Source: Pseudoalteromonas phenolica (GTDB taxonomy: Bacteria; Pseudomonadota; Gammaproteobacteria; Enterobacterales; Alteromonadaceae). Taken from it: DNA of 64,000 nt. Both the position numbers and the translations under genes were made by a program. Shown here piece after piece: positions 46,864 through 56,176 of this stretch; the first letter of the stretch is position 1; every line of letters starts with the position of its first letter. The notes beneath the pieces are model-generated. The model was given only the letters and a program-made list of their open reading frames with translations. It was not told the origin of the DNA and searched no databases. The stretch covers positions 2,046,001 through 2,110,000 of the forward strand of contig NZ_CP013187.1 of the NCBI RefSeq assembly GCF_001444405.1, written 5' to 3'.

Positions 46864-48525
46864 ATGTGTTCTATTTTTGGTGTACTAGAACTTAAGACAG
46901 ATCCCGCTCAGTTGCGAAGCCAAGCAATTGAGATGTCAAAAAAACTGCGACATCGAGGCCCAGACTGGTCAGGTGTCTACTCTTCAGATAAAGCCATCTT
47001 AGTGCATGAGCGCTTAGCGATTGTTGGGGTTTCAAGTGGTGCGCAACCACTATACAATCCAGAGAAAACGCATATTCTTGCAGTTAACGGTGAGATTTAT
47101 AATCACAAAGAGCTAGCAGAGAATTTAACAACCGACTTTGAATTTCAGACCGAATCAGATTGCGAAGTCATCCTGGCGCTATACAAACAAAAAGGTCCTG
47201 AGTTTTTAGATGATCTAAACGGTATTTTCGCTTTTTGCTTATACGATGAAGAAAACGATGCTTATTTAATTGGTCGTGACCACATTGGCATTATCCCACT
47301 TTATACGGGTCGGGATCAGCACGGAAACTTTTATGTCGCCAGTGAAATGAAAGCGCTGACACCGATTTGTACCAGTATTGAAGAGTTTCCTCCGGGTCAT
47401 TATCTGTATTCAAAAGAAGGGACACTACATAGCTATTATCAACGTGACTGGCAGTCATTTGATGCGGTGAAAGACAACCCAGCAAGTGCTGAAGAAGTAA
47501 AAGACGGCCTTGAAGCTGCAGTTAAACGCCAACTCATGTGTGATGTGCCTTATGGCGTATTACTGTCTGGCGGTTTAGATTCTTCGGTTATTTCAGCCAT
47601 TACCCAAAAGTTTGCCGCAAAACGTATTGAAGACAACGATGAATCTGATGCATGGTGGCCTAAACTACACTCTTTTTCTATTGGTCTTGAAGGCTCACCA
47701 GATTTAGCCGCTGCACAAAAAGTCGCAGATGAAATTGGGACCGTGCATCACCCTATTCACTTTACTGTTCAGCAAGGCTTAGATGCACTTAGAGAAGTGA
47801 TCTATCACCTTGAAACTTACGATGTGACTACGGTACGCGCATCGACGCCAATGTATTTAATGTCCCGTCAAATTAAAGCCATGGGTATTAAAATGGTGCT
47901 TTCAGGTGAAGGGGCTGATGAGCTATTTGGTGGTTACTTATACTTCCATAAAGCACCAAATGCCCAAGAGTTCCATGAAGAGTTAAACCGTAAAGTATCA
48001 AAACTGCATATGTTTGACTGTTTGCGCGCGAACAAATCAATGGCCGCTTGGGGTGTTGAAGCGCGCGTACCATTCTTAGACAAAGAATTCGTTGATATTG
48101 CCATGCGCACCAACCCTGATTACAAGATGTGTAAAGATGGCCGCATTGAGAAACATATTGTTCGTGAAGCATTCGACGGCTATTTGCCTGATGAAGTGTT
48201 ATGGCGTCAAAAAGAACAATTCTCTGATGGCGTAGGCTATTCTTGGATTGATTCTTTGAAAGAGTTTGTTGAAGAGCAAGTATCTGATTCTGATCTTGAA
48301 AATGCGCAATATCGCTTCCCTATCAATACGCCTGATAGCAAAGAAGCCTATTTCTATCGCACAATCTTTGAAGAGCACTTTCCGGGTGAAGCTGCTGCGA
48401 AATGTGTACCACATGGTAAATCAGTTGCCTGTTCGACACCGCAGGCTTTAGCTTGGGACAAAGCATTCCTAGAAAATGCCGATCCATCTGGTCGCGCAGC
48501 AAAAGTGCATAACGACGCGTATTAA
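46864..48525 (+). CDS. asnB: asparagine synthase B, glutamine-hydrolysing
   Basis: Makes asparagine from aspartate, ATP and glutamine. The 553 residues match E. coli AsnB (554). The glutaminase nucleophile is Cys2 (MCSIFGVLE). The N-terminal amidotransferase domain covers about residues 2-200, and the synthetase domain has the PP-loop LLSGGLDSSV near residue 230 and GEGADELFGGYLYF near 347. Own ribosome site (AGGAATGAGG) and own terminator: a single-gene unit. Confidence 0.96.
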   Translation: MCSIFGVLELKTDPAQLRSQAIEMSKKLRHRGPDWSGVYSSDKAILVHERLAIVGVSSGAQPLYNPEKTHILAVNGEIYNHKELAENLTTDFEFQTESDCEVILALYKQKGPEFLDDLNGIFAFCLYDEENDAYLIGRDHIGIIPLYTGRDQHGNFYVASEMKALTPICTSIEEFPPGHYLYSKEGTLHSYYQRDWQSFDAVKDNPASAEEVKDGLEAAVKRQLMCDVPYGVLLSGGLDSSVISAITQKFAAKRIEDNDESDAWWPKLHSFSIGLEGSPDLAAAQKVADEIGTVHHPIHFTVQQGLDALREVIYHLETYDVTTVRASTPMYLMSRQIKAMGIKMVLSGEGADELFGGYLYFHKAPNAQEFHEELNRKVSKLHMFDCLRANKSMAAWGVEARVPFLDKEFVDIAMRTNPDYKMCKDGRIEKHIVREAFDGYLPDEVLWRQKEQFSDGVGYSWIDSLKEFVEEQVSDSDLENAQYRFPINTPDSKEAYFYRTIFEEHFPGEAAAKCVPHGKSVACSTPQALAWDKAFLENADPSGRAAKVHNDAY

Positions 48526-48551
48526 ATTTTACGTTTTACTCTAAACAAAAT

Positions 48552-48576
48552 GCAGCCCACCATGGGCTGCGTTTTT
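48552..48576 (+). terminator. terminator of asnB
   Basis: Stem GCAGCCC (48552-48558) and GGGCTGC (48564-48570) with a 5-base loop, then G and five T residues. Confidence 0.92.
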
Positions 48577-48679
48577 ATTTGCGTGGGATAAACCCTCACC
48601 TACAAGTAAAGCCAGCATTTTCCAATACCAATTTCAAACCTGTAGGCGCCGATTTTATATCGCGCTTTTCACTCTTAAA

Positions 48680-48997
48680 TCATAAAACCCAATTCAGTAT
48701 CAAAAATGACCCTATACCTGCAACCACCACTGCCAAGGTATTTTTAATTTCTAAACTCGCCAACACTGTAATTAATCCAGCATACAAAAATGGACTATGG
48801 AAAAACGCAGCGCCTTCGGTTTTATGTCCTAAAAACACAATCGGCACCCACATTGCGGTTAACACTGATGGTGCCGTGTACTGCAACAAATGTTGGAGTT
48901 TAGGGCTTAAACTGATGGGTAGTGACTTCATAAAAAACAGATACCGACATGAGAAAGTGATCATTGTCATTAATACTATCAATAGATCGTTACTCAT
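48680..48997 (-). CDS. azlD: branched-chain amino-acid exporter subunit AzlD
   Basis: Small membrane partner of AzlC, 105 residues with four hydrophobic segments (TMITFSCRYLFFMKSLP near residue 12, LQYTAPSVLTAMWVPIVFLG near 38). AzlCD (YgaZH in E. coli) exports branched-chain amino acids. I chose the ATG at 48997 over the GTG just before it because of spacing to an AGGAGC site. It overlaps the end of azlC by 8 bp. Confidence 0.88.
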   Translation of the reverse strand: MSNDLLIVLMTMITFSCRYLFFMKSLPISLSPKLQHLLQYTAPSVLTAMWVPIVFLGHKTEGAAFFHSPFLYAGLITVLASLEIKNTLAVVVAGIGSFLILNWVL

Positions 48998-49790
48998 CAC
49001 TTTGCTCCTGCTTAGTTGTGTATTTATCGTTCATATTTCTTGAGGCACTCTTTCTTGCAAAGTAATACCCCGCCAACATACCTATAAAAGTCGAGGCAAT
49101 TAATGCATACTCAAATGCTAACAGCTCTAAAACCATAACAGAGACTCCACTTGCCAATACCGACATCAAAACAGGCTTGTCTTTTATAGCTGGCACAACC
49201 AACGCGATGAAAGTTGCCGCAATCGCAAACTCCAATCCGTAGGCTTGTAAATTATCAATATTATTACCCGCCACTATGCCCACCAGCGTGGCTAGATTCC
49301 ACATCACATAAAAGGCAATACCCGACGCAACCGCATATACATAACAAAAACGTTTATGTTTTGCGATGTAGGCGTTAGTCAACGCAAACATTTCATCAGT
49401 TAAAAAGAAGGCAAAAACGATACGTTTAAACAAGGGTAAATCTTTCACGTAACTCTGAAAAACCGCTGAATATAATAAATGCCGAGAACTAATCACAAAT
49501 GTTGAAGATAAAATCGGCATGGCTGGGCTACCCAAGCCAATTAATTGCATGCCCGCTAACTGCGCGGCTCCTGCAAAAACAAACAAAGACATGGCCTGTG
49601 CTTGCCAAGGCGACAACCCAACCTGAATGGCTAAAGAACCACATAAGATCCCCCACGGGATCACAGCCACACAGAGCGGAAACATATCAATGAACCCGCG
49701 CACAATAATACTCAAATTACCTTGTTGATTTTCAGCTTGCATAGGTGCTGTATTATCTAATTCTTCTGTTAGGGGTTTGGATGATGCCAT
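48990..49790 (-). CDS. azlC: branched-chain amino-acid exporter subunit AzlC
   Basis: A 266-residue inner-membrane protein with about seven hydrophobic segments and AzlC blocks: DMFPLCVAVIPWGILCGSLA near residue 33, FVFAGAAQLAGMQLIG near 70 and SSRHLLYSAVF near 101, followed by FFLTDEMFALTN. The N terminus is hydrophilic (about 30 residues). It is co-directional with and about 140 bp downstream of the AraC regulator, a common arrangement. Confidence 0.92.
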   Translation of the reverse strand: MASSKPLTEELDNTAPMQAENQQGNLSIIVRGFIDMFPLCVAVIPWGILCGSLAIQVGLSPWQAQAMSLFVFAGAAQLAGMQLIGLGSPAMPILSSTFVISSRHLLYSAVFQSYVKDLPLFKRIVFAFFLTDEMFALTNAYIAKHKRFCYVYAVASGIAFYVMWNLATLVGIVAGNNIDNLQAYGLEFAIAATFIALVVPAIKDKPVLMSVLASGVSVMVLELLAFEYALIASTFIGMLAGYYFARKSASRNMNDKYTTKQEQSDE

Positions 49791-49930
49791 ATTTTAAGCT
49801 CAATGATGAATAGTTCGTCGTTAAAGCATAGACAGGGTTCAAAACAATTTATTGTACAAAGTTGCACTCGCAAAATTACTTTTATGCCCATCCCCTTAAA
49901 TAAGTGATCTATTTTGAGGATTGGTATTAT

Positions 49931-50758
49931 CTAGGCTACTACAGACGTGAGTTGAAACTGTTTAGGGGTTGTGCCCAATGCTTTTTTAAAATGGCGGTTG
50001 AAATGACTTTGGTCGTGAAAACCACAGTCGACAGCGGTATCTAAAATAGATGCACCAGCGCGAAGCATCTTCTTTGCTTTGATAAGCCTGGCTTGAATTT
50101 GATAGGCATGGGGCGTAATACCAAATGCCTGATTGAATTGGCGCACAAAGTGAAATTTACTACAGCCAACTACATTCGCTAGCTGCTCTAACGAGACGTT
50201 AACCTGGGTATATTCGTCTAAAAACTCTCTTGCGAGTTTGAGTTTTTGCACATCAACACTGGCTGCTTTTACCGCTTCGACATGGCGGCCATAGCCAGAC
50301 GCCAATTGTGCCAAGGTACTGTACAACAGCGTTTCAATATGTAATTTAGATGCCCCATTTTCAATCTGTTCAAATACACATCTGAGCTGCGCCGCTATTC
50401 GAGCATCTTCAATGACAGAGTCTTTAAAATAAGGCGTGAGGCTTTGATTATTTACTAAATCTTTAGAGATTTGATTAAAGTGCTCAACAGTCGGATAAAG
50501 GGCTTTATATTTCCAGCCACCCGCCGTTGCTGTTTCACCTGTATGCACGTCATCGGCATTAACTAGAATAATACTATTTTCAGCCGCAACATGATTTGCC
50601 CCACTGCGATAAAAACGTTGCGCCCCCTGCTCAATCAAGCCAATGGTATAGCCTTCATGAACATGCTTAGAAAAGGTTTGTCGCTCGTATTGTGCATCGA
50701 CCACCTCAAGGCCGTTTAATACATCGGCGTAGTGATATTTTGCCTGCTCTTTTGCCAA
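49931..50758 (-). CDS. AraC-family regulator, probably of azlCD
   Basis: A 275-residue transcription factor. Residues 1-150 form a cupin-type ligand-binding domain (FSKHVHEGYTIGLIEQGAQRF, with His ligands of the AraC-type beta barrel); residues 175-275 hold two helix-turn-helix motifs (LEQLANVVGCSKFHFVRQFNQAFG and ILDTAVDCGFHDQSHFNRHFKKALGTTPKQF). It starts at TTG (50758), with GAGGC a few bases upstream. Position next to azlCD suggests that it senses an amino acid and activates the exporter. Confidence 0.9.
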   Translation of the reverse strand: MAKEQAKYHYADVLNGLEVVDAQYERQTFSKHVHEGYTIGLIEQGAQRFYRSGANHVAAENSIILVNADDVHTGETATAGGWKYKALYPTVEHFNQISKDLVNNQSLTPYFKDSVIEDARIAAQLRCVFEQIENGASKLHIETLLYSTLAQLASGYGRHVEAVKAASVDVQKLKLAREFLDEYTQVNVSLEQLANVVGCSKFHFVRQFNQAFGITPHAYQIQARLIKAKKMLRAGASILDTAVDCGFHDQSHFNRHFKKALGTTPKQFQLTSVVA

Positions 50759-50897
50759 CCGATTTGCCTCTAAATAATGGTATTTCTTTTATAACACTAT
50801 TTGAGCAATCTGTTTTGTACAAAATTGCTTTTTCAATGCCCTATTTTATAAACCACATCTCGGTAGAACCGACTTTATGTCGGGTTAAAGCACAAAA

Positions 50898-50926
50898 AAA
50901 GCGCTGAGTTCATAACTCAACGCTTT
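50898..50926 (-). terminator. terminator of the bax-like/DUF2987 run
   Basis: Arms at 50898-50910 (AAAGCGCTGAGTT) and 50914-50926 (AACTCAACGCTTT) pair over 13 positions with one wobble and a 3-base loop. On the minus strand a T run follows (A run 50894-50900). Confidence 0.85.
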
Positions 50927-50962
50927 CTCAATATCGATAAAACAAGCCGTTAATTTAAACGA

Positions 50963-51625
50963 TTACTTTTCAATCCAAGGTGTGATTAATACAGGCTTTG
51001 CACTCATAGAATCACTGATAAATTTAAAATCATCGCCTTCCCAGCTGTCTTCCACAGTAAATTTACACACATTATTCACGCAACTGACACCGGGCTGATT
51101 GAAAGTAACCTGATTATCAAACTTCACCGAGATCCCTTTCTGTGATGGCAATAAAAAGCTCATTAGCTTACTTACAAAGAAGCCAGATAAGTCCGATAAC
51201 AGTTCATCAAACTCGTGGTGAAGCTGATAAATATCTGCTTTGGTTAAATTTTCTAACCCAAAGTGTTCAGCTTCAATCTGGAACTTTAACTGACACTCAT
51301 GCTTTGGGTTTTGTGGCTCAATGACCAATACCGCTTTGTCTTTATCTAGCTTGTCGTCATAAGGTAATAGTAATTGCGCGTCTTCAGTGTAAGTTAAAGG
51401 CGTTTCACTGTTCTCGGTTACAATTTTACCTTTGGCAATTTTGCACGGCTCAAGCGTAGCAATATCAACAATATAAAAATTAACGCGTGCAAACTCGAAC
51501 TCACCTTTTTCGATTACCTTCAAACGGTCGTGAAAGCCATCGTAAGACACCACAAAGTTATCGGCCATAGCTGGTTGAGCAAACCCAATAGCCGCTAACG
51601 CGAGCGCAAAAAATTTATTCTTCAT
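50963..51625 (-). CDS. DUF2987 family exported protein
   Basis: A 220-residue protein with a signal peptide (MKNKFFALALAAIGFAQPAMA). The mature part begins DNFVVSYDGFHDRLKVIEKG and has two Cys pairs (PCKIAKGK with HECQLKF; SCVNNVCKF), so disulfides are likely in the periplasm. It belongs, I believe, to the DUF2987 family of unknown function. Its ATG overlaps the end of the glucosaminidase gene by 11 bp, so the two are probably co-translated. Confidence 0.78.
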   Translation of the reverse strand: MKNKFFALALAAIGFAQPAMADNFVVSYDGFHDRLKVIEKGEFEFARVNFYIVDIATLEPCKIAKGKIVTENSETPLTYTEDAQLLLPYDDKLDKDKAVLVIEPQNPKHECQLKFQIEAEHFGLENLTKADIYQLHHEFDELLSDLSGFFVSKLMSFLLPSQKGISVKFDNQVTFNQPGVSCVNNVCKFTVEDSWEGDDFKFISDSMSAKPVLITPWIEK

Positions 51626-52439
51626 TAAAATAAGCCTTGTTATGACGGATCATGTCATTTAATTCTTCAATATATGCATCACCGCGCTCAGAGTAAGAAA
51701 GCAGGCCTGCAGTCAACTCTGTTGCATCGATTGGCTTTTTCTCAGCACGTAATTGTGCACGCTTTGCTCTTAGCTCGGTGTACGCATTATGGGTGTTTAA
51801 ATTTCTAAAATACGATTTAACACTGGCTCTCACAGACTTAAACGCTGCAACTTCATGAGCTGCTTCATCTGCACGTCTTTTAGGAACCAAACCGCAGCCC
51901 TTCTTGTAACACCACTGTCCAAAAAAGTTAAGACCAATTCGCGCAAACCTTGATGTACCCCAAGCTGATTCATTGGCGGCCTGCATTAACGCCAATTCTT
52001 TTGGAATAATATCAACATGTATCAAAGCAGATTGTAGGCTTTCAACTGTATAGTCGGCATCACCCAAACGGTAATAAGCAAAAATATCGTCTAGTTTTTT
52101 AACTTGTGTTGGGGTCAGCTCTTCTTCAAATTGCAGCATCATTAATGCAATCTCAATCGACGCGCGTTGCTGCAAAATAGCTTGGTTTTCTTTTACTACA
52201 TGAGGTTTAATGAAATCAAAGAACGCCTTCTTTTTGGCTCTCACATCTTTGATATTTGCAAAGTCAGGTAACTTTACATCATGAAGTGGTTTTTCTACTT
52301 CCACTTTTTTTACTGGTTGCTGTTCTTGAACAGGCGCTTCAACCACCTCTTCAGTCACTTCTTCAGGTTGAATAAATGGGTAAATCAAACCATAAATTGC
52401 AACCACAGCAATAACCAGTTTAAGTAAATTTCTTAGCAT
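51615..52439 (-). CDS. Bax-like peptidoglycan glucosaminidase, membrane-anchored
   Basis: A 274-residue protein with an N-terminal membrane anchor (MLRNLLKLVIAVVAIYGLIYPF), a proline- and glutamate-rich linker (VEAPVQEQQPVKKVEVE), and a C-terminal glucosaminidase domain of the Bax/GH73 type. Visible there are LALMQAANESAWGTSRFA (catalytic Glu in NES) and NFFGQWCYKKGCGLVPKRR. I chose the ATG at 52439, with a CGGAG site; a longer frame is unlikely. It should cut peptidoglycan glycan strands in the periplasm. First gene of a two-gene unit with DUF2987. Confidence 0.87.
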   Translation of the reverse strand: MLRNLLKLVIAVVAIYGLIYPFIQPEEVTEEVVEAPVQEQQPVKKVEVEKPLHDVKLPDFANIKDVRAKKKAFFDFIKPHVVKENQAILQQRASIEIALMMLQFEEELTPTQVKKLDDIFAYYRLGDADYTVESLQSALIHVDIIPKELALMQAANESAWGTSRFARIGLNFFGQWCYKKGCGLVPKRRADEAAHEVAAFKSVRASVKSYFRNLNTHNAYTELRAKRAQLRAEKKPIDATELTAGLLSYSERGDAYIEELNDMIRHNKAYFNEE

Positions 52440-52671
52440 TTTTTCTCCGATAAAACAGCGCATTCCCCGCTTCCATGAATGGGTTGTTACCAGCTAAACA
52501 TCACACTTTATGCGTTGCGAAAAGCAATTGTAACCTGCACTATGTATACTATTAATGAACTCAAAAGCGCGTAATTATATATAAATTCGCCAAAAAACGC
52601 GAATGGCCCCAAAATACGCTGAGATTATGTCATTATTTTGATACACAAGAATGAGGAATATTCGAGGATTT

Positions 52672-53964
52672 ATGGACTTGATTTGGCAGCAAAGACGATG
52701 TGAACAACGTAAAAATAGACCCAACGATAACCGCTCAGCTTTTCAAGTTGACCGCTCTCGTATTATTCATGCAGCCGCTTTTAGGCGACTGCAAGCCAAG
52801 ACGCAGATCATGTCGATTGGCGTTAACGACTTTTACCGTACTCGACTGACTCACTCGCTCGAAGTTGCACAAATTGGTACCGGCTTATTACGCCACTTAC
52901 AAAATAGCCATCCTGATTTTTCACTGTTTCCAAACACAAGCTTAATTGAAACCTTATGTTTAGCCCACGATATCGGCCACCCGCCCTTTGGTCATGGCGG
53001 AGAAACAGCACTCAACTTTATGATGCGTGAACATGGTGGCTTTGAGGGCAATGCCCAAACACTGCGCATTGTCGCCAAACTTGAGCCTTACTCAAAAGGG
53101 TTCGGCATGAATCTTACGCGCCGTACCTTACTGGGCTTTATAAAATATCCGGCATTAATCAACCAGCTATGGCATTCACAAGCTGAGCACGACCCTGCTT
53201 CGTCATTTATTACCGCCCATCACTGGCTACCCGCCAAAGGCGTGTATAACTGCGACCAAGATATTTTTGACTGGGTACTTGCGCCATTTTCAAACGCTGA
53301 TAAAGATCTACTGCAATCGAATAAACCTTGGGATGACTTTAAAAATAAAACCCAATTTAAGTCGCTCGATTGCGCCATCATGGAAATGGCCGACGACATC
53401 GCCTATGCTGTTCACGATTTAGAAGACGCCATTGCCACAGAAACATTATCAGCATCAGATTGGCACAACTACGCCATGCCAAAGCTCAAAGCGCTCGACT
53501 CACCTTGGTTAAATCAAAACTTAGAAAGCCTCACGCAACGTTTATTTTCAGATGATGAGTCATTCAGAAAAGACGCCATTGGCGAGCTTGTAAACTTATT
53601 CATCGTAAACAGCAGCATGCAAACACAAAACGATGCGTTTGAATCAGAGTTACTTAGAAACACCGTAGAACTAGAGCCTGAATTTGCAGCAATTCTGCAA
53701 GTCCTGAAAATTTTCGTGTACGAGCGACTCATCCGCGAACCCAAAATGCAGCAAATAGAATTCAGCGGTCAAAACCTGTTAATGGATTTATTCAAAGCAT
53801 TCGCCAGCGACCCGATGCGGCTACTGCCACATACGACTCAGGTGATCTTTGAAGAAGCACATGATGAAAATGCAAGAATGCGCGTGCTAACCGACTATTT
53901 ATCGGGTATGTCTGATGAATATGCGAGAAAGACGCATGCGAGATTGTTTGCGGGAGCAGTTTGA
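52672..53964 (+). CDS. dgt: dGTP triphosphohydrolase-like HD protein
   Basis: Hydrolyses dGTP or other dNTPs to the nucleoside and triphosphate, controlling nucleotide pools and phage replication. The 430 residues show the HD-domain metal site: TRLTHSLEVAQIG near residue 58 and CLAHDIGHPPFGHGGE near 100, with MEMADDIAYAVHDLEDA near 235. I chose the ATG at 52672 (MDLIWQQRRCE), with CGAGG upstream, over an ATG 21 bases earlier. The length is that of the dgt2-type proteins, shorter than E. coli Dgt (505). Own terminator. Confidence 0.93.
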   Translation: MDLIWQQRRCEQRKNRPNDNRSAFQVDRSRIIHAAAFRRLQAKTQIMSIGVNDFYRTRLTHSLEVAQIGTGLLRHLQNSHPDFSLFPNTSLIETLCLAHDIGHPPFGHGGETALNFMMREHGGFEGNAQTLRIVAKLEPYSKGFGMNLTRRTLLGFIKYPALINQLWHSQAEHDPASSFITAHHWLPAKGVYNCDQDIFDWVLAPFSNADKDLLQSNKPWDDFKNKTQFKSLDCAIMEMADDIAYAVHDLEDAIATETLSASDWHNYAMPKLKALDSPWLNQNLESLTQRLFSDDESFRKDAIGELVNLFIVNSSMQTQNDAFESELLRNTVELEPEFAAILQVLKIFVYERLIREPKMQQIEFSGQNLLMDLFKAFASDPMRLLPHTTQVIFEEAHDENARMRVLTDYLSGMSDEYARKTHARLFAGAV

Positions 53965-53995
53965 GAGTATTTAATCTAATGTATTCATTAATTTT

Positions 53996-54021
53996 GACCC
54001 TGAATTTTTCAGGGTCTTTTT
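53996..54021 (+). terminator. terminator of dgt
   Basis: Perfect 9-bp stem GACCCTGAA (53996-54004) and TTCAGGGTC (54008-54016), TTT loop, T run to 54021. Confidence 0.92.
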
Positions 54022-54043
54022 ATCATTAATGAATGTGTATTTG

Positions 54044-54104
54044 TTTGTAGCTCACTGTCATGGGGTGTCAGGGATCGTAGGTTCAAATCATACTGCTCTG
54101 ACGA
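54044..54104 (+). pseudogene. decayed 3' part of tRNA-Pro(GGG), inverted relative to the intact gene
   Basis: The first 46 bases match the intact tRNA-Pro (55243-55319) at 42 positions, from the D loop through the anticodon arm and into the T arm, including 21 unbroken matches across the anticodon region (54053-54073). After that the T arm and acceptor are scrambled, and the 5' acceptor and D stem are missing, so it cannot make a tRNA. It lies on the plus strand while the intact gene is on the minus strand. Together they bracket the DUF2971 gene. Confidence 0.85.
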
Positions 54105-54204
54105 GTTATGTCAGGAAAATAAATATTAAACAAGTGATTTCATTTTGCTAATTGTAAGAGTTGCCCCTGTTGTTTGTTCATAATTTTTCAAGTCAAAGCT
54201 ATTC

Positions 54205-55062
54205 TTAATCTAACTCTTTAAGTTCTATATGAAAGCTGTTCTTTATAGTTGTTACTTTTAGTATTCTAGTGTCTTTATATTTTGAATTAACAATCATCTT
54301 CAAAAGTTCAACTTGGTCTGCTGGCATTTTTTCACCGATGAAAACATGTTTAAGTGATTCAGGTGAATATTTCTTTAGCCCAAAAGAGTTGCTTAGGACT
54401 CTATATTCAACTTCATTGGAAAAAATTTCATGCTTCGTATTTAGAGCTTTGAACAAAGAAGATGAATCAATTATCTCGCTTTTATCTATTGATAAATGGG
54501 GGGTTGCTGTCCTAATATCATAATTCACAGGGTTAAAAGCAAATTTAGAATCATTCAACTCTTTAATACTTCTTGCAAGTTCCTCTCCGTCAAAATGAAG
54601 TGCAAAGCCTCTCAAACCATCCGAATATAAAGACCACATATGTAAATTAGCCACATTCGAATTAAGAATGTCAAAACTATGATTTTCAGTTGGTATATCA
54701 GATGAAAGAGATAAAACTCCAGAATTTTTTCTCATCTCCGTCATTCTTTTATGCACATGTTTTTTAACAAATTGTTTGTGAGCGTATTCAAAGTCCCTTT
54801 GTCCTTTATCTAAAAACATTTTAATCAATGACTCAGTTCTTTGCTCAACGTTTTCATTCGGCCTTTGCATGCATTGTATCTTACGAGCCAAATCGTATAA
54901 GTCTTTAGGTTTCATATTTTCTACTAAAGTATCTACATCATAGACACCTTCAAATGGGTCATTTAAATCATCTAATTTAGAAAACCATAGATGGCAATTA
55001 GCCAAACATGCCAAGGAGTTAGTATCCATGACGCGAAACTTATAGAGATTTTTATAATCCAT
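54205..55062 (-). CDS. DUF2971 family protein
   Basis: A 285-residue protein of unknown function. The N-terminal pattern (YKFRVMDTNSLACLANCHLWFSK, then LDDLNDPFEG) is the DUF2971 signature; later LHMWSLYSDGLRGFALHF near residue 140 and VHIE-type strands (EYRVLSNSF, KHVFIGEKMPAD) follow. No signal peptide or membrane segment. Such genes are often found in islands and near defence genes; I recall this from general experience. This copy is more AT-rich than its neighbours and stands alone in a pocket between a tRNA-Pro and its decayed copy, which suggests recent acquisition. Confidence 0.82.
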   Translation of the reverse strand: MDYKNLYKFRVMDTNSLACLANCHLWFSKLDDLNDPFEGVYDVDTLVENMKPKDLYDLARKIQCMQRPNENVEQRTESLIKMFLDKGQRDFEYAHKQFVKKHVHKRMTEMRKNSGVLSLSSDIPTENHSFDILNSNVANLHMWSLYSDGLRGFALHFDGEELARSIKELNDSKFAFNPVNYDIRTATPHLSIDKSEIIDSSSLFKALNTKHEIFSNEVEYRVLSNSFGLKKYSPESLKHVFIGEKMPADQVELLKMIVNSKYKDTRILKVTTIKNSFHIELKELD

Positions 55063-55242
55063 TTTATCAATCAGGCTTTTGTAATAAAAATATTAGTCGC
55101 TAATATCTTTGAGTGTAATTTTAGAAGGTGTAATTGATCAACTACTGTTTTAAAAATGAAAAAATTCAAAACGCTTTGTAATGTTTAAAATGAGATTTTA
55201 TTTTGGGATTTATTACATTTGTTGAATGGGTAAAGGAAAAGC

Positions 55243-55319
55243 TGGTCGGCATAGCAGGATTTGAACCTGCGACCCCTGACACCCCATGACAGTGCGCTAC
55301 CAAGCTGCGCTATATGCCG
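55243..55319 (-). tRNA. tRNA-Pro(GGG)
   Basis: 77 nt with encoded CCA. Acceptor CGGCATA/TATGCCG with discriminator A, anticodon loop ATGGGGT giving anticodon GGG, and the same internal T-T mismatch in the anticodon stem as E. coli proL. The D arm has GCGC stems. Confidence 0.96.
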
Positions 55320-55463
55320 ACTTGCTAGCAACTATACAAGATTAATCTTAAAAGGCAACAACCTGTTGGATTGTTTGAACATTTTGTGTTCTTTATTTCA
55401 ATTTGAAGATGCTTAACTGATCCAATCCCAGAGTTTATAAATAAGGAATAAGTTTCTCTTGGG

Positions 55464-55808
55464 TTATAACTCCCAAAATCCTTGCTCAATGCCGCCTATT
55501 ATGTAAATTGCAAACTTGCCTTTCTCTGATATCTCCATAGGCGTCATAGCTATTTCAGCGCCTTGAGCCTCAACATGCTGAACAGCAGCCTCTATATCGT
55601 CGACTAAATAATATGGCCTAACTACTGGCGTTTCGTTTTCCCTTAGGGGCCCTCGAACGCCTAGAATACTGCCATCTTGTAAAAGACTAGTTTTAGCACC
55701 GCCTAACATTTCATCTGGCTGACTAAAACTTGCATTTTGTGAGTGCTCATAAGCTTTACACACGGCTTCAACATCTGGGGTAACGATTTCAAGGTAATGT
55801 ATTTTCAT
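55464..55808 (-). CDS. VOC (glyoxalase/bleomycin-resistance) family protein
   Basis: A 114-residue single-module VOC protein. It starts MKIHYLEIVTPDVEAVCKAYEH, typical for the first beta-alpha module, and ends with YYLVDDIEAAVQHVEAQGAEIAMTP and a short last strand. I chose the ATG at 55808; the frame extends upstream without a good start. VOC proteins bind a metal and small molecules; the substrate cannot be told. Single gene in a tRNA-flanked region. Confidence 0.85.
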   Translation of the reverse strand: MKIHYLEIVTPDVEAVCKAYEHSQNASFSQPDEMLGGAKTSLLQDGSILGVRGPLRENETPVVRPYYLVDDIEAAVQHVEAQGAEIAMTPMEISEKGKFAIYIIGGIEQGFWEL

Positions 55809-56176
55809 AGTGATACTCTGTTGAGACGCCTTTTCTCTTAAATTTAATAAAACCACTTAGAGCTATAACATATAAGATAGCCTATTAAAGCGCATGAAGT
55901 GCTCTATTTATCATGCAGATTCGCCCAAGGGTCTTATTGGCTCATACAAGAATGTGCATTAAGTGACTTTTCTTAAATTGCTCCTCATTTCATTTCGCAG
56001 CAAAGCTTTAAACGCCTTTTTTAGGGGTCAAATTAGCTCAAAAAATTCGTAATGAGATGTTTAAAGGCCTTAAAGTGCCCTGCTGACACTTTACATAGAG
56101 ATAGCTGAAACATTTATGTCATTTTTCATCGCTACTGTCTGCCGCAATGATTTAGTAACAGCTTTAAGAGCTCAAC
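55809..56176. other. 368-bp intergenic region between VOC gene and phytase gene
   Basis: Divergent promoter region for both genes. I see no coding frame, RNA gene or strong hairpin. I looked for a Pho box upstream of the phytase gene; short CATTTATGTCATT-like words occur near 56110-56125 but do not form a convincing repeat. Confidence 0.5.

Noticed and set aside
48579..49043. 154-residue frame on the plus strand
   Set aside because: It lies opposite azlD and the end of azlC, whose family patterns are clear; the plus frame resembles nothing and has no ribosome site.
54044..55319. Simple att-site direct repeats of an integrated island
   Set aside because: The tRNA-Pro copy is inverted relative to the intact gene and no integrase is present, so a plain integration event does not explain it.
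55809..56176. Pho box upstream of the phytase gene
   Set aside because: Only loose single words resembling half of a Pho box were seen, without the tandem 11-bp spacing.
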